Assembly (NCBI RefSeq): GCF_932526225.1
Contig: NC_064036.1
Coordinates: forward strand, 8,377,519-8,441,518
Source: Nematostella vectensis
Lineage: Eukaryota; Cnidaria; Anthozoa; Actiniaria; Edwardsiidae
DNA: 64,000 nucleotides
Reading direction: 5' to 3'
The notes below the pieces were generated by a model. It saw nothing but the letters and a program-made list of their open reading frames with translations, did not search any database and was not told where the DNA came from. Shown here one piece after another: positions 41,101-51,300 of the stretch. The position numbers and the translations under genes are program-made. Positions within the stretch are counted from its first letter, which is position 1. Each line of letters opens with the position of its first letter.

Positions 41101-41980
41101 TTTGACTAATTGATTCAGTAAGTCTAGAGACTTAGTTTTATACCGAGTGACTGATGAGTCAGTTTTAGTAACCCAGGCATAACACTGTTGACAGGGGTAT
41201 ACATTGTTATTTTAATCGATGTACAATTATCGTCGATGTTTGTTTTATTAGCTCGGCGGCTTGAGAAAGAGGTCAAGCAGATTTTAGATGAGGTTGGCGG
41301 TGATGAGGGTGAGAAGGCCCGTCTTATCCGCGGCCGGCAGGTGGAGCTTGCTGAGGAACTGAGTGAGTGAACATCACTCACCTCCCCCCCCCCCCCCCCC
41401 CCCCATACAATGATCAATTACTGATATCAATTACTGATATAGCCCAGGCATCGCTGGAGTTCATTAATAAGCACTTTTTGGTCTTGGAACTTCCATACGC
41501 CATTCGCCATTTGCACTGACAACTGTTTAGTTTGAACCCTAATGCTTGGTCAGTAGAAAGGAATGGAATTTTTTAATGTATACAGCATAGGGGTGAACAT
41601 GAAAAACATTGTTTGATTCTATTAACTCTTATTATTATCATCATCGTCACCGTCACCATCATCATCATTATTATTTTATCCTTGTTTTGTTTTTTTCATC
41701 TTATTTAGTCCAGACATTTTATGAAACAAAATAGCAAAACCCATCACTAGAGAAAGCTTTTGTCGCAATTATGCCTGGACTAATTACCCACAGTCCGCCG
41801 GGGCTGTGGAAGGTGTCCGTTTTATAGAGGTAGCCAGTTGTATATTGTTATACCATACAGTTAACCCTTAGACATACCTTCATTATAAATTTCAAGTTCA
41901 TTTTTTTTTTTTTTTTTTCAGAGCGAGTTCGCCATATTCAGGACAGCTTGGAGCAGTTTATAGAAGCGCTTAACAGCTGA
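19939..41980 (+). CDS. OPA1: OPA1, mitochondrial inner-membrane dynamin-like GTPase
   Basis: Drives inner-membrane fusion and cristae shape. Coding exons: 19939-19964, 21675-21993, 23643-23766, 23909-23974, 24186-24239, 25972-26037, 28843-28908, 29194-29315, 29386-29433, 29867-29974, 30874-30960, 31110-31186, 32525-32561, 32643-32723, 32833-32907, 32978-33049, 33131-33186, 34381-34424, 34731-34861, 35028-35100, 35749-35821, 35987-36102, 36349-36413, 36735-36977, 37284-37328, 37435-37557, 38467-38575, 38711-38790, 39478-39531, 39645-39731, 39948-40058, 40639-40732, 41252-41362, 41922-41980. All phases join; 1033 residues with every cassette, 971 without the 24186, 25972 and 28843 exons (human is about 960). 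MLRVVGALK starts a mitochondrial presequence, [16 protein letters not shown] is the TM segment, then a coiled coil, GTPase ([18 protein letters not shown]), stalk and C-terminal coil. Confidence 0.96.
20333..21033 (+). pseudogene. Penelope-like element C-terminal fragment with GIY-YIG endonuclease
   Basis: Intron 1 of OPA1. Conceptual reading runs [38 protein letters not shown], then after one frame change [31 protein letters not shown] and STELSKHVW, ending in ALLRNN at 21033. The Cys cluster followed by a YVG...R...E pattern matches the GIY-YIG nuclease that caps Penelope-like reverse transcriptases. The RT is missing (5' truncation around 20330). The hammerhead ribozyme just downstream fits this class. 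Family call from recall, not search. Confidence 0.75.
21229..21269 (+). ncRNA. Hammerhead ribozyme, minimal type I
   Basis: Conserved core CTGATGA (21233-21239), stem II GTGG/CCAC capped by a GCAA tetraloop (21240-21251), GAAA (21252-21255), a short stem III CAG-AC-CTG (21256-21263), then TA with predicted cleavage after A21265. Stem I pairs TCCC (21229-21232) with GGGA (21266-21269). Every invariant core base is present. Hammerhead motifs are known in Penelope-like retroelements, which matches its place 3' of the GIY-YIG fragment. Confidence 0.88.
22154..23111. mobile_element. TA-flanked TIR element with ~75-bp inverted repeats
   Basis: TA duplication at 22152-22153 and 23112-23113. Left end CAGCGCATGAAGCCCAGG; right end on the opposite strand CAGTGTGAGAAGCCCAAG, with matching continuing through CACCTATTAATT and CCCCTCGACCAATCAC. 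The CAG ends and TA target suggest a non-autonomous Tc1/mariner-type element. It holds two imperfect direct copies of ~185 bp (about 22365-22555 and 22556-22735). OPA1 intron 2. Confidence 0.8.
23705..26240 (+). repeat. Tandem duplication of OPA1 linker exons
   Basis: Unit 1 (23705-24177) and unit 2 (24178-26240) each hold the 3' half of one exon, an intron, a 66-nt exon and the following intron, and are nearly identical once the 1.6-kb TIR element in unit 2 is set aside. The 66-nt exon occurs at 23909-23974 and 25972-26037; a third, diverged copy is at 28843-28908. The upstream exon recurs as a shorter form at 24186-24239, spliced from an internal AG. All are phase 1-1 and multiples of 3. 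Confidence 0.92.
24243..25828. mobile_element. Palindromic TA-flanked TIR element with CAGTACCGCTC ends
   Basis: TA duplication at 24241-24242 and 25829-25830; termini CAGTACCGCTC in inverted orientation, extending into TTCGCGAA-rich sub-repeats. The body is a head-to-head array of a ~125-bp unit (GAAGAATATCAAGCGATCGGCATTCC...): about three copies face left (24440-24850) and about six face right (24940-25700). No ORF of note. It sits two bases into the donor GT of the short exon copy at 24239, and that donor still reads GTACAG. Confidence 0.85.
26269..26336 (+). pseudogene. Decayed third copy of the duplicated OPA1 exon
   Basis: GATCTCACATGGATC...GACCATTTTGCTCCTCACTTTCTAA aligns with the exon at 23643-23766 but lacks the central bases, contains an in-frame TAA and ends GAG|GTTAGG. 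It marks the start of a third duplication unit whose second half is the exon at 28843-28908. Confidence 0.7.
26433..28797. mobile_element. Inverted-repeat MITE split by a LINE insertion
   Basis: Left end CGTAAAATTCAGATAATACA..AAGCCCC and right end (opposite strand) CCATAAAATTATGTCAATAAGCCCC are matching termini. Both halves share GGCTTATTATTGGAGG words, and the right half carries a poly-G run near 28681-28698. The LINE fragment 26695-28520 lies between the halves. Boundaries are approximate. Confidence 0.5.
26695..28520 (-). mobile_element. Non-LTR retrotransposon (jockey/CR1-type LINE), 5'-truncated
   Basis: Minus-strand reverse transcriptase in several frames: [18 protein letters not shown] (28199-28429), then [36 protein letters not shown] and the catalytic MYADDTNL (27178-28002), then the C-terminal [13 protein letters not shown] stretch (26909-27250). 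At least two frameshifts and a stop (ILH*CQSGF near 28030) make it a dead copy. The 3' end has an (ATGT)n-type tail at about 26695-26712. Endonuclease domain absent. It lies antisense in an OPA1 intron. Confidence 0.88.
30234..30730. mobile_element. TA-flanked TIR element with (C/A)AGTGGAACCTG ends
   Basis: TA at 30232-30233 and 30731-30732. Left AAGTGGAACCTGTATTTTAC, right on the opposite strand CAGTGGAACCTGGATTTTAC, with further inner pairing around ATTGTAAAATCGAGG. Typical of a mariner/pogo-type MITE. No gene inside. OPA1 intron. Confidence 0.78.
30778..30900 (+). repeat. 3 x 41-bp repeat copying a splice acceptor and exon start (OPA1)
   Basis: Units 30778-30818, 30819-30859 and 30860-30900 each hold 14 bp of intron end (GTGCTTGATTGCAG) plus the first 27 bp of the next exon (KSLIDMYSD). 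The three appear identical. Only the last is followed by the full exon 30874-30960. 41 is not a multiple of 3, so the outer acceptors would shift the frame. Confidence 0.96.
31187..32335 (+). repeat. 22-bp minisatellite of ~50 donor-like units after the OPA1 P-loop exon
   Basis: The unit TACTAGAATCCTACCAAGGTAA repeats without gap from just after the exon 31110-31186. The exon itself ends GAATCTTCCCAAG|GTAAAG, matching the unit's GAATCCTACCAAG|GTAATA, so the array is built from the exon end plus donor. Variants carry an added TATG or CGAGG for CAAGG. Each unit shows a near-consensus 5' splice site. Confidence 0.95.
33490..33662. mobile_element. Long hairpin / foldback MITE in OPA1 intron
   Basis: Two arms of roughly 75-80 bp pair across 33575: GCCAGCATTGCTGGC, ACTGAC.A and GACAAAGGAAATGTCA on the left are mirrored on the right. 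The transcript would fold into a long imperfect hairpin. No target duplication was resolved. Confidence 0.7.
36467..36644. mobile_element. MITE with GGTTGTTCGAAAG-type ends
   Basis: Left GGGGTTGTTCGAAAGCTGG and right (opposite strand) GGTCGGTTGTTCAAAGGCTC are inverted; inner words TGGTTAA/TTAACCA also pair. It is short, non-coding and lies in an OPA1 intron. Confidence 0.6.
37558..38400 (+). repeat. Minisatellite copying the 3' end of an OPA1 exon with its donor, ~55-bp units
   Basis: The exon 37435-37557 ends GGCTACTGACAGCCTG|GTAATA. Five good copies of this end plus GT follow (junctions near 37613, 37671, 38234, 38287, 38344) and one decayed copy (about 38396). Each unit also has CTATAG just before CAACC(C)AAGG, so the copies with CAACCC are potential 24-nt in-frame micro-exons (QPKATDSL-like) and those with CAACC are 23 nt. 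A LINE fragment splits the array. Confidence 0.93.
37681..38190 (+). mobile_element. 5'-truncated LINE 3' fragment with (TTA)n tail
   Basis: Encodes the typical C-terminal segment of a CR1/L2-type reverse transcriptase ([38 protein letters not shown]) ending at 37949, then about 150 bp of 3' UTR and a long perfect TTA microsatellite (about 38107-38190). It is inserted inside the exon-end minisatellite, whose unit resumes straight after the tail. Confidence 0.82.
38812..39330. mobile_element. CAGTCAACCCTCGCC-ended element expanded by ~100-bp tandem units
   Basis: Left end CAGTCAACCCTCGCCTTACGG preceded by TA (38810-38811), a pogo/Tigger-like MITE terminus. Inside, the unit GGCAGAATAGCT..CGGCGAAACA...CTCCCTCTTTTATGGACACCC occurs about five times to ~39250. 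The right terminus was not recognised, so the element may be truncated. Confidence 0.6.
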
Positions 41981-42155
41981 AGCTATCTAGCATTGTCGTC
42001 AGAATACGCCAAGAATAAGGACAACTCGCTTGTGAATTTACTCAGCTCAAGTCCTTAAGCGCTGATATTAAATTTTAATACTAGTTTTGTTGTAAACAAT
42101 GAATGAACATGGAATGGCAATTCAAACTGAAAAGAAAAGTTGTGGGTGTAACCTA

Positions 42156-42161
42156 AATAAA
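42156..42161 (+). terminator. OPA1 polyadenylation signal
   Basis: AATAAA, 176 bp after the OPA1 stop codon, the first canonical signal downstream. The convergent minus-strand gene ends at 42297, so the two 3' ends lie within about 150 bp. Confidence 0.7.
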
Positions 42162-42296
42162 CAATATTAAAAACAAGGAGACATTTTGCGTCCATTGTTT
42201 TTCTCCCTTTATAAAGGGCAAATTATAGACCAGAGCTCTAGTCGTACATCACCTGTGATCCACTTATTTGCTCACTATTTCGGGCATTTCTCTCAT

Positions 42297-43139
42297 CTAG
42301 TTTTCCATGTCTCTATGTCCTGTTTCGTCGGCGTCGCTTTTTCTACGCATTCGGTGTTTCCGGCTGTGGTGGTGTTTTTTCGTTCTCCCCTCAGTCGGTG
42401 GTTTGGGGATAAGTTCTCCGGTTAGAGTTTCCCCCGGTGAAGAACTTGGCGAGCCACTACTGAATGAATCAGGTGCTAAGCCACTTCGTTTGTAAATAAT
42501 GTTCAGTTGTTTTGATTTCGCTGGAGGAAGTTTCACATCATTTGCGGTAAGCTTCGGTGAAAACTCGATTGGACTTCGTTTGAAGCCGTGTTTTTGGTAT
42601 TCGTAATGTGTAAGAGCATGAAAGGAGCCATATTTGGCTCCGGTAAGATTGTGTTTAGAGGATTGCTCAATCTTTGGTAGGAAGGAGGCCTTCTTGTTGG
42701 TTCTCATTTCCTCGCTGGAAAATTGTGCTAGCGGTATCTGCTCGACTGCTGGCAACGATCCCGACAAGTCTACTTTACCACTTCTGTAAGTATCAGCAAG
42801 GTTGGAGAACTTCGATTCAGCTTTCGTTATTGGGTTCAACGGATTTAATTTTGTACTTGAATGCCTATGAACTGGATGACCATGTCTTGTTATTTGGGTA
42901 TGACTTCTTGTTCCAGAAGTTGTCTTGTTTGGAACATAGACTGGAGCGAGCAAAGGATCCAATCTGCCATGGAAGGTTGATGGACTTGAGCCTGGCGTTG
43001 GTGTTGGCGGTCTTTCAGTCGTTGCTGCCTTTAGTATTGCTAAAATTGCCGGCTGAACACACTTATCTTGTCTCACCTGCTTTGCACTTTTACTCATTTT
43101 TTCGTGTGATTTCTTCCCGGAATGGGGCTTTTTGCTCAT
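42297..43139 (-). CDS. Uncharacterised intronless basic, low-complexity protein, 280 aa
   Basis: A single uninterrupted ORF from MSKKPHSGKKSHEKM to a stop at 42297. I do not recognise it. It is rich in Ser, Pro, Lys, Thr and His, and likely mostly disordered. The C-terminus is highly basic (TKKHHHSRKHRMRRK) and then acidic. A central block, GSFHALTHYEYQKHGFKRSP, is the most structured-looking part and may be a conserved motif. No signal peptide or TM segment. Length without stops and protein-like composition argue that it is real, but an intronless gene among intron-rich ones could be a retrocopy. It converges on OPA1. Confidence 0.65.
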   Translation of the reverse strand: MSKKPHSGKKSHEKMSKSAKQVRQDKCVQPAILAILKAATTERPPTPTPGSSPSTFHGRLDPLLAPVYVPNKTTSGTRSHTQITRHGHPVHRHSSTKLNPLNPITKAESKFSNLADTYRSGKVDLSGSLPAVEQIPLAQFSSEEMRTNKKASFLPKIEQSSKHNLTGAKYGSFHALTHYEYQKHGFKRSPIEFSPKLTANDVKLPPAKSKQLNIIYKRSGLAPDSFSSGSPSSSPGETLTGELIPKPPTEGRTKKHHHSRKHRMRRKSDADETGHRDMEN

Positions 43140-43991
43140 CTTTTAAAAATATTACCCTATCTATATTTCCGGCGCGCGTTCGTCTCCTCTCTGTGCTCAC
43201 GCAATCACTGTGTAGTCATAACAACATGACGTCATTTAAATTATAATCAGGAAAGTCGACAGCTTTGTTCGAACGCTCGTAAAAAATCTTCGAGTGTTCT
43301 TATTTAGTCTCTTTTTTTTTTCTTTTTTAATTGGGTCATTTTTGCTTCTTCTTTAGTGTAAATGTATTTTGATCTGTCACGCGAAACGATACACAACAAA
43401 ACCCATCTTTTATTTTGATCTGTCATTTTTGCGAGTGCAAAGGCGTGGAACGCGCTATCAAATGAGGCCCGCATCATAAACACCAGGTTCTTTCAAAAGA
43501 GAGAGTAAATGAGCTGTCCTAGACTTGGCAGGAGCCAGTCTGCCATCAATCAGCCAGTTCGTTAATTAAATAGTACGTTAGGTAATGGAGAAACGATAAG
43601 TTATTAGTCACTTTATTCTTAGTAAATGTATTAGGTAGGTAATCCGAAAGCTTAATTAAAGTTTAGATAAGTTATTACTTGACAAAATGCAAAAAAAGAA
43701 AACACCTATCTTGTTCAATCAAGACAAATTGTAATATTTGAGATGCGAGAATACGCCTAGGCAATGATACACAGCACAGACTCCTTGAAGTTGATTTTTA
43801 CGCGGGATGTGTCATATTCTATTGGAAATGAACGAATCACAACATATAACGAGTAGGGTTGTCAGGCAAAGGCCCGTAGCCAGAAGGGGCCCAGGGATTC
43901 GAACTAGAACCCTTCCCCCCCCCCCCCCCCCCCCCACTCGACGGGAAGGTCTTTATTAATGAAGGAATATAAAGTACCCCTGCGAGCAAAG

Positions 43992-44490
43992 ACACTGTCC
44001 CCACGTATCTGTTTTCGTTTGAAAATCGAAACCTTTTTGTTCCGTTTTCAAAAAAAACCCGCGTTTACACGAAGAGTTTCATTTTGATCATATCGAGAAA
44101 ATTTAGCCAAAACTTGTCGTTTTTCCCAGACGCGGTCACTTCCATATAAGGAAACTAATATATTCCTTATTTGGAAAAACTGCATGATTCTTGTCATTTT
44201 CTAAGGCTGCCGTACCGCAGGTGCTTCGTAAACTTTATGAATTGTATTCAAAAGAGAAAAACAGTGACTGTGCTCATCTCTAGTCAATGGGGAAATCATC
44301 TGAACCTAAAACGACAACTTTTTCTTCATATGCGACCCATCCCCACGAAAACTCAGAAACGATACGAAAGTTCTACAGCGCATGCGTACTCGCACGCCAA
44401 GTGGACTGGACCTGAATTATAACGCCATCGTTTTCGAAAGGGTTCCGTTTTTGTCCGTCCCCACGAAAACAGATACGTGGGGACAGGGTC
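43992..44490. mobile_element. ~500-bp MITE with ACACTGTCCCCACGTATCTG ends
   Basis: The left terminus ACACTGTCCCCACGTATC is repeated inverted at the right, where GATACGTGGGGACAGGGT ends at 44490. The homology continues into TGTTTTCG/CGAAAACA. The interior has no credible ORF. Confidence 0.8.
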
Positions 44491-44510
44491 TAAGGAAAAA
44501 TGGCCCGCTA

Positions 44511-44761
44511 ATGCCTAGTGCACACTAGTGACATAACGACATGACAACATAGGCGCGCGCACTCTTTTAAAAGTCCGCCATAATTACATGGACATAATGA
44601 CATAAATGAAAAAAAATGTTTTTTCTTTTATGTCTTTATGTTCATGTCGTTTTGTTGGGCTTCTGTCAAAATGTCGAACCATTCAAACTTGAACATATGA
44701 ACTTAAAGGGTGCACGCGCCTATGTCATTATGTCGTTATTTCACTAGTGTGCACCAGGCAT
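44511..44761. mobile_element. 250-bp MITE with ATGCCTAGTGCACACTAGTG ends
   Basis: The left ATGCCTAGTGCACACTAGTG and right (opposite strand) ATGCCTGGTGCACACTAGTG are near-perfect ~50-bp inverted repeats continuing through AATAACGACATAATGACATAGGCGCG-like sequence. It starts 20 bp after the preceding MITE. Confidence 0.85.
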
Positions 44762-45324
44762 AACTGGGAAAAAAAACTCTACAACCTAGCCAAAATCCTG
44801 GCTGCGGGCCTGAGGAAGCTACACGTATAAATGTGATAACACAGGAGCTAGGATACTATGCCTGTGAATTCTAAATTATATCATAAGAAATTCATCCTAC
44901 GTTTGTATTTCTAACCTTCTACAAATCAGCGAAATTCGTATAATACTATTGCAAACGAAGTTTCGAATCGAATCCTCGCCTCTGAGTGTTCGTGATAACG
45001 CTTTCGCCGATTTAGGTTTCATCTAAAAATCCTATTCAAGGAGGAGAGTCCTTTGGTGCATGTTTCCTCTATTAGGGCGAAAACTATTTACAGTATATGG
45101 TAGCAACTGACCTTCGTTTTGCAAGACTAACTTTACACCCCTGTGTTCATTATAACGCTACAGACCATAAAATATTCTCGATAACCATCGGTCTTCCTAA
45201 CGGTGGCTGCTTGATGGGTTTGTGTGCTTGAAGTCTGTCAAGATCATCTAACCTTATCAAAGAGTGCTGTCTTTTTGGCATGAACCCCCGAAAGTGCGGT
45301 GTTAAAATGCTCTGGTACTCCACG

Positions 45325-48300
45325 TTAATGTCGCACACCAGCCGATAGCAAAAACAAAGACGGCAAAACTAGTGAACTAATGGCCACGTTCACTGCGTTA
45401 TTACTGTCGGCGCCCGCAGCAGGGGAAACAGCTGTAGACAAACACGTCGAAGAAGGAGGCGTTTTTGAGGTTGTAGGTATATTTGACGAAGACTGCATTA
45501 TTGAGGATGTAGGGGGTTCTGGAAGAGGAAAGAACACATAGATAAATTTACTCAATAGATGCTATAAGGGAATAATGCTCAAATGGGAATTATGTTCAAA
45601 TGGGAATAACATAGATCCAATGGAAATAAGAAAATGTTCAAATTGGAATAAGATAAATTGTCAAATGGAAATAAGATAAACGTTCAAATGGGAATAAGAT
45701 AAATGTTCAAATGGGAATAATATAAACGTTCAAATGGGAATAGATAGATGTTCAAATGGGAATAAGATAAATAAGCAAATGGGAAAAGGATAAATGTTCA
45801 AATGGGAATAAGATAAACGTTCAAATGGGAATAAGATAAATGTTCAAATGGGAATAAGATAACTATCCAATGGAAATAAGATAAATGTTCAAATGGGAAT
45901 AAGATAAATAAGCAAATGGGAATAAGATTAATGTTCAAATGGGAATAAGATAATGTTCGAATGGGAATAAGACAACGTTCAAATGTTCGAATGGGAATAA
46001 AATAAATTTTCAAATGAAAAGATAAATGTTAAAATGGGAATATAATAAATGTCAAAATGGGAATAAGATGAATATGTAAATGGGAATAAGATAATTGTTT
46101 AAATGGGAATAAGATAAATGTTCAAATGGGGATAAGATAAATGTTCAAATGGGAATATGATAAATGTTCAGATGGGAATAAGATAAATGTTCAAATGGGA
46201 ATAAGATAAATGTTCAAATGGGAATAAGATAACAATGCGGTACCTGTGGGTGTTTCTGACGCTGTGCAATTAATTTCTAGAAGAAGTAATATGACAACGA
46301 TTTAAAAGAATTACTACTACCGTCTGCACCTTTACTATTTTAGCTTATTTTCAATATCATAACGACACCATCAGTAGCGTGAGCACATATCATAACGACA
46401 CCACCGTTAGCGTGAGCAACACCGCTCACCTTGTCCAAACCAAACAAAGAACTACAACATCTGCACCATCAGCACAAATAAAATAATAAGTTGACACTGC
46501 TATCATTATCCCTAATAATATTACCAGCATCAACACTATATCACAACAATCATAAATCACCACCGCTATCATCATCACTAATATACTAGCGTGAACAGAA
46601 ATCATCATAAACTTGCGGCTGAAAGGCACAGTGTGTAAAAATCTGGAAGAAACCATCTAAAAACAAAATTTAATTATTTTACCAATCTTATAATTTTCCA
46701 TCGAAAATATCACGCATTGACTTCCCTTTTGATAAGACTTAACTACCACTTCTCACCTGGAGGGCATCGTTTGCATGACTTTTGACAGTTGGTGACCATC
46801 CAACTACTTGTGCAAGGATCCCCATCGTCAATAGAGGTCTGGCATGCAGCTGTGGGCTGCTTGTCTTCGCAAACAACCGCTGCAGGAAAATAAGAGATCG
46901 GTCGTTTGTTTACTTGCCTGTTAGGTGTGATCCGTGTTGTTTTTGTTATTGTGGTGGTGGTGGTGGTGGTGGTGGTGGTGGGGGTGGGTGGTGGTGGTGG
47001 TGGTGGTGGTGGTGGTGGTGGTGATGGTGATGATGGTGGTGGTGGTGGTGGTGGTGGTGGTGGTGGTGGTGGTATTTGGTCACGCACTGAAAATACCAGC
47101 GTTAATATACCTTGCTGAACAGATAAAGCGTAAGTTATAATCAAGATCCCCTGACTTGTAGTGCATGTTACATTCCCTTGTGCGCTTGTTGTTATATTAT
47201 GAATAGCGAGTGTAGAGTACTGTTGTCTTTTCACAACTGCGGATGTCGGCCCCTGTATTGGGAAGCCTGTGGCATACCACATGACGTCCTGGTTTAATTG
47301 GTGATAACATGTAAGAGTCGCATTGCAACCTTCTCTTGTATGAAACTCCTTGAAAGAACCTGTTGGAATAAGAATATGTAAGAAAAATACACAAGTATTC
47401 ACTTACTACATTAAATTTTCACCTTTTTGCTCTAAATTCATATTGCAACTTAAAAAATATACACCAATTTCAAAAATGGTTGCACTCGAGAATCTGTGTC
47501 GTAACCAGCGGTGGTTCATGGGTAGCGTATAAGCGACCGAATTATTGTATCTGAAAGCCATGTAAATGTTCATAAGAACATAAACAAGAATTCTATAGCT
47601 TTTGAAACTTGTATTTGTATTTTATTTACGCTCATTTGCTTATTTTCTTGATACCCATGTAGCACTGCGGGTTACGGTAAACAGATTCTCGGAGTGCATC
47701 CTTATTTGAAATAGATTATACACGGCATGTGCACGGGATTGAAAACGCACGGAAATCAACTACCTATAAGTTATAGCATGGCACGAGAGGCACGAGGGGA
47801 ATTTACTGATTAAATTGATTAATGATTAGTCATCCCGAGGTTGCGGGGACATTTAATCACTAAATTCCCCGAGATACCATGCTAAAACTTAGTAAATGAT
47901 CACCGAGGAAATAAACTCGCAACTACGAGTAATATTAGGTTGTATGAGCAAACACGGTTCAATGGATCAGGGCATTGCATAGTGCATTGTTCTTTTTATC
48001 TCTCTAGGACCACCACATTTTCACGAACAATTCTCACATCAAACATAGTTGATTTACATAGTTGCTCTACCTAACGCCAGCCCAGCGAAATACAGAGAAA
48101 AGAGGCCTCTGCTAGCAGGGAACATTAGCACGCACGCGTAAAGCAATCAAAATCATCCCACATGGATCTCGTCTAACGTTGTTTACGTATCACGAGATCA
48201 AGTACTCTGGTACCTTGGCGCAAGGGGGCGCAAGGTCTATTCCAGCGCCAATAATATACATGCACAAATTTCTCGATTCTGATTGGCTGAGAGTAGTTCA

Positions 48301-51300
48301 ATTTTCATGTAACATCACTGGCAGCCCAAGCTCATTCACATTTTTTATAGTGGGGCAGTTAATAATAATAACTTTATTCTTATAAATACCAATACAGGTA
48401 TATTAGGATAATATACAAAGTAGGTTGGCTTATATGCCTATCCTCTAGTCATAATATTTAATTACATCATCACAAAATTTCAGGACTAGGCTCGTAATGG
48501 AGTCATCTGTTAAGCTCATAATATACAAAAAAATGTCTTTTGGCCATAACAGTTTGAAAGAGTTATTGATTGCAAATAGATCATTAAAAAAATACTCGAC
48601 GAATATCATTGACATAGTCGCATTCTATTGGTATGGTACTCATCCCAAACCTTATTTTTTTCACATTTTTCACAAATCCTGAATTCATAAGGTAAATTTT
48701 AATAGCGGCCTGTTTCAATTGCTAGTTTGTGTGTTATGACAAGAGCGCGCGCTGTTTTACAGTGTTTCAAACAAAAACTTGACTTTCCTAATTTGTACAT
48801 GAATATTATTAATAAGTAATCATACAGTTTTCTCGTTTAATTCGGGATAAATTTGCATTTGTAAGTTTTTCAAAAAAGCTCAAATTGCTCGCCAAAGACG
48901 CCTCGTGCAATTATGATACTTTTTGAAAAACTCCCTCGTGCAAATTAATCCCGAATTGAACTCGAAACTGTATGATTACCTATACTAATCAGGAAGCTGC
49001 CTTATTTATTTCCCTGGTGGAAGTTAGAAGACAAGCATCTTCTCTCATGCACTGATGCAAGCAGAGGGAAATTTAGAAGACAAAAGATTATTTTGTCTTT
49101 TTCTTATTATTCCTCATTATGAATGCATTATTTATGCATGAGGGAAATTTAACTAAATCTCTCTCATCATGAATGTATGAGGGCAATTTAGAACCATTTC
49201 AACATCTGTTTTGAGGGAATTTCGCTAGTAATCGTCTCAGAAAACAAAAGAATTCGAGGTGATCATGGTATTACTTCAAATATGCACCCCGCTTCGAATG
49301 TGTGCCCCCCCCCCCCCAAAAAAAAAAAGTTCTGAAAAAGGCCTGGATTTTTTTTAAATGTCTAGATTTTCAAATTTGCGCTCCGAAATAGGCGCGAAAA
49401 CAAGCATTTTACGGTGACCTTGCGTGGGGTGGTCCAAGTTGTATCCGTCCAGATGAAAGCACAGGTAGCCTGTACAGGACCCGAAACGACCCCCAGGAGT
49501 CCCCGAAATGAACCCCAAGGAATTGCGGTAATGGACAAACAAAAGGAATGTGGAAGGATTGGCTTTCAGTTTTAAAAACATTCTTAAGGTTACTTTTGTG
49601 CATCATGTTTGTTTGTACGGCCGACTACAGGGTTGTACGGCCGACTACATGAAGGAAATTAAAACTCACATAAATATTGCTTTCAACAAAAGCCACATCT
49701 TGCAACGGTAGTAAAAGGGTGGTTCGAGTGCATTACTCAGTGTGCTTTTGTCATTCCGCCAACTTCTCGGCCAAACCGGCTGCCTAAAATGTGTCGGTAA
49801 ATATTTGCTAATGTGAACATGGATTTCGTGGTGAAATACACGTTTGGTTGTCAAATAAATATGGATTTTTACGGGTGATGTTTACCGGAAACGAGATTTA
49901 TATTGTCAGAGTCATGTGTCGGAACTGCAAATGTTTAGAGTGTGATGGAAGGTTAACGGTTTGGTTGTTCTGAGCAAGGCTGTGCTATGTTAATTTTATA
50001 TTCCTTTCAGTAGCAATTAAAAGTTGTGTATTTGTTTTGGACTCTGTTTATGGGTTTACCGCAGGGGCAAAACCCTTAATTATGCTTTAAGAGTTGCAAG
50101 TGATTTCTTCTGCTTTCCCTTTGTCCATTACCGCAATTCCTTGAGGTCGATTTCGGGGATTCCTCGATATGGTTTTGGGTCCGGGATCACTTGGGGTACT
50201 TTTTGGATCATTTCGGGTCCTGTACAAGCCCAAGCTCACAGTTTTTATTATTTTTTTTATTTTAATGAAATTCCCAATAAAAACATGTGACTCGCCGATC
50301 TGTTAGAAGTGATCATTTTAGTTACCCCGGTGAAGTATAGTAAAAATCAGCGACCTCTGCAATTTCGCACAAGATAAATGATGATAGAAGCCGAGTTTTG
50401 GCCCGGGTTAAACCCTGGGGTAAAACGATTTCATCAGAAGCCAAACAAAAGCCACACAAACGCAAAGTACAAGAAGCATCACATATACAGTATATATGTA
50501 AGTAAAATGCGAGTTACAAAATCGTACCACCCAAACATTATCAGCCCCCCCCCCCCCCCCCCCCCCCCACCTCACACACACAGACACACTCCCCTCTAAA
50601 TAATGACTGCTCCCTGATTGAAGGCGGTCGAAATAGATGTACTGTGTAGTCTGGTGCTTTTTAACAAAATTCTCTGGAACTAAACCCTGACGTGCTATTT
50701 CAAGATCAGTTTGTTCGCCTGTTGGCATGAACTTAGGGTGATAGGGTTCACTGAAAGTATATAACACACAAGATCAAACTCTTGTATCACCCATGAAGGG
50801 CCAGCTTCTGCATCTAATAAAACTACTTATATGCGCGTTTAGATCGTTATATTCAGTTATCCTAGAGTCGATGGTAACCTATAGAGAGAACACAATAACT
50901 AGGGCAATAATACGTAGGCAGTAATCGTGAGGGGTGCTCGAGGGGTTATAAGAACACTGTACTTATCGAGTGTATCGTACCGGCAACCCACTGAATCACG
51001 AGCACGAAATACTCAGATGTACCGCGAGTTTGAAGACGCATTCTCTTCCCACAGCAACTCCAGGCAGAGGTTATCAGGGGACTTCCCTTACGAGATTGTG
51101 TTGATTCATAAGCGCCGCACAAACAAAAACAAAGGCTTTACATTTTGCCATTCAGCTTAATCCGTGACGTCATAAGCTTGTGAATAACTTGTGAGAAACC
51201 AAGTGCAGATGAAAAGGTGAGCGATTTGAGTTGCTTTGACCTTATCGACAGCTCCAACCATACGCTTTTACGGAAGGGCTCGCTAATAGAGCCGAGTCGT

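Larger units (their letters stand above)
43140..45324. other. Intergenic region with MITEs
   Basis: Upstream flank of the 280-aa gene and downstream flank of the Ig/ShKT gene. It holds two inverted-repeat elements (43992-44490, 44511-44761), a poly-C run near 43915-43935, and a GGCCCGTAGCCAGAAGGGG word (about 43870) that recurs near 44800 (inverted) and 59950 as a dispersed repeat end. No gene seen. Confidence 0.6.

Noticed and set aside
46782-47140. Poly-Gly, poly-Val and poly-Trp ORFs
   Set aside because: Translations of the (GGT)n microsatellite.
46743-47402. Minus-strand 219-residue ORF with a long Pro and Thr run
   Set aside because: Reading through would translate the (CCA)n intron. 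Good GT-AG sites at 47111 and 46879 split it into the Ig and ShKT exons instead.
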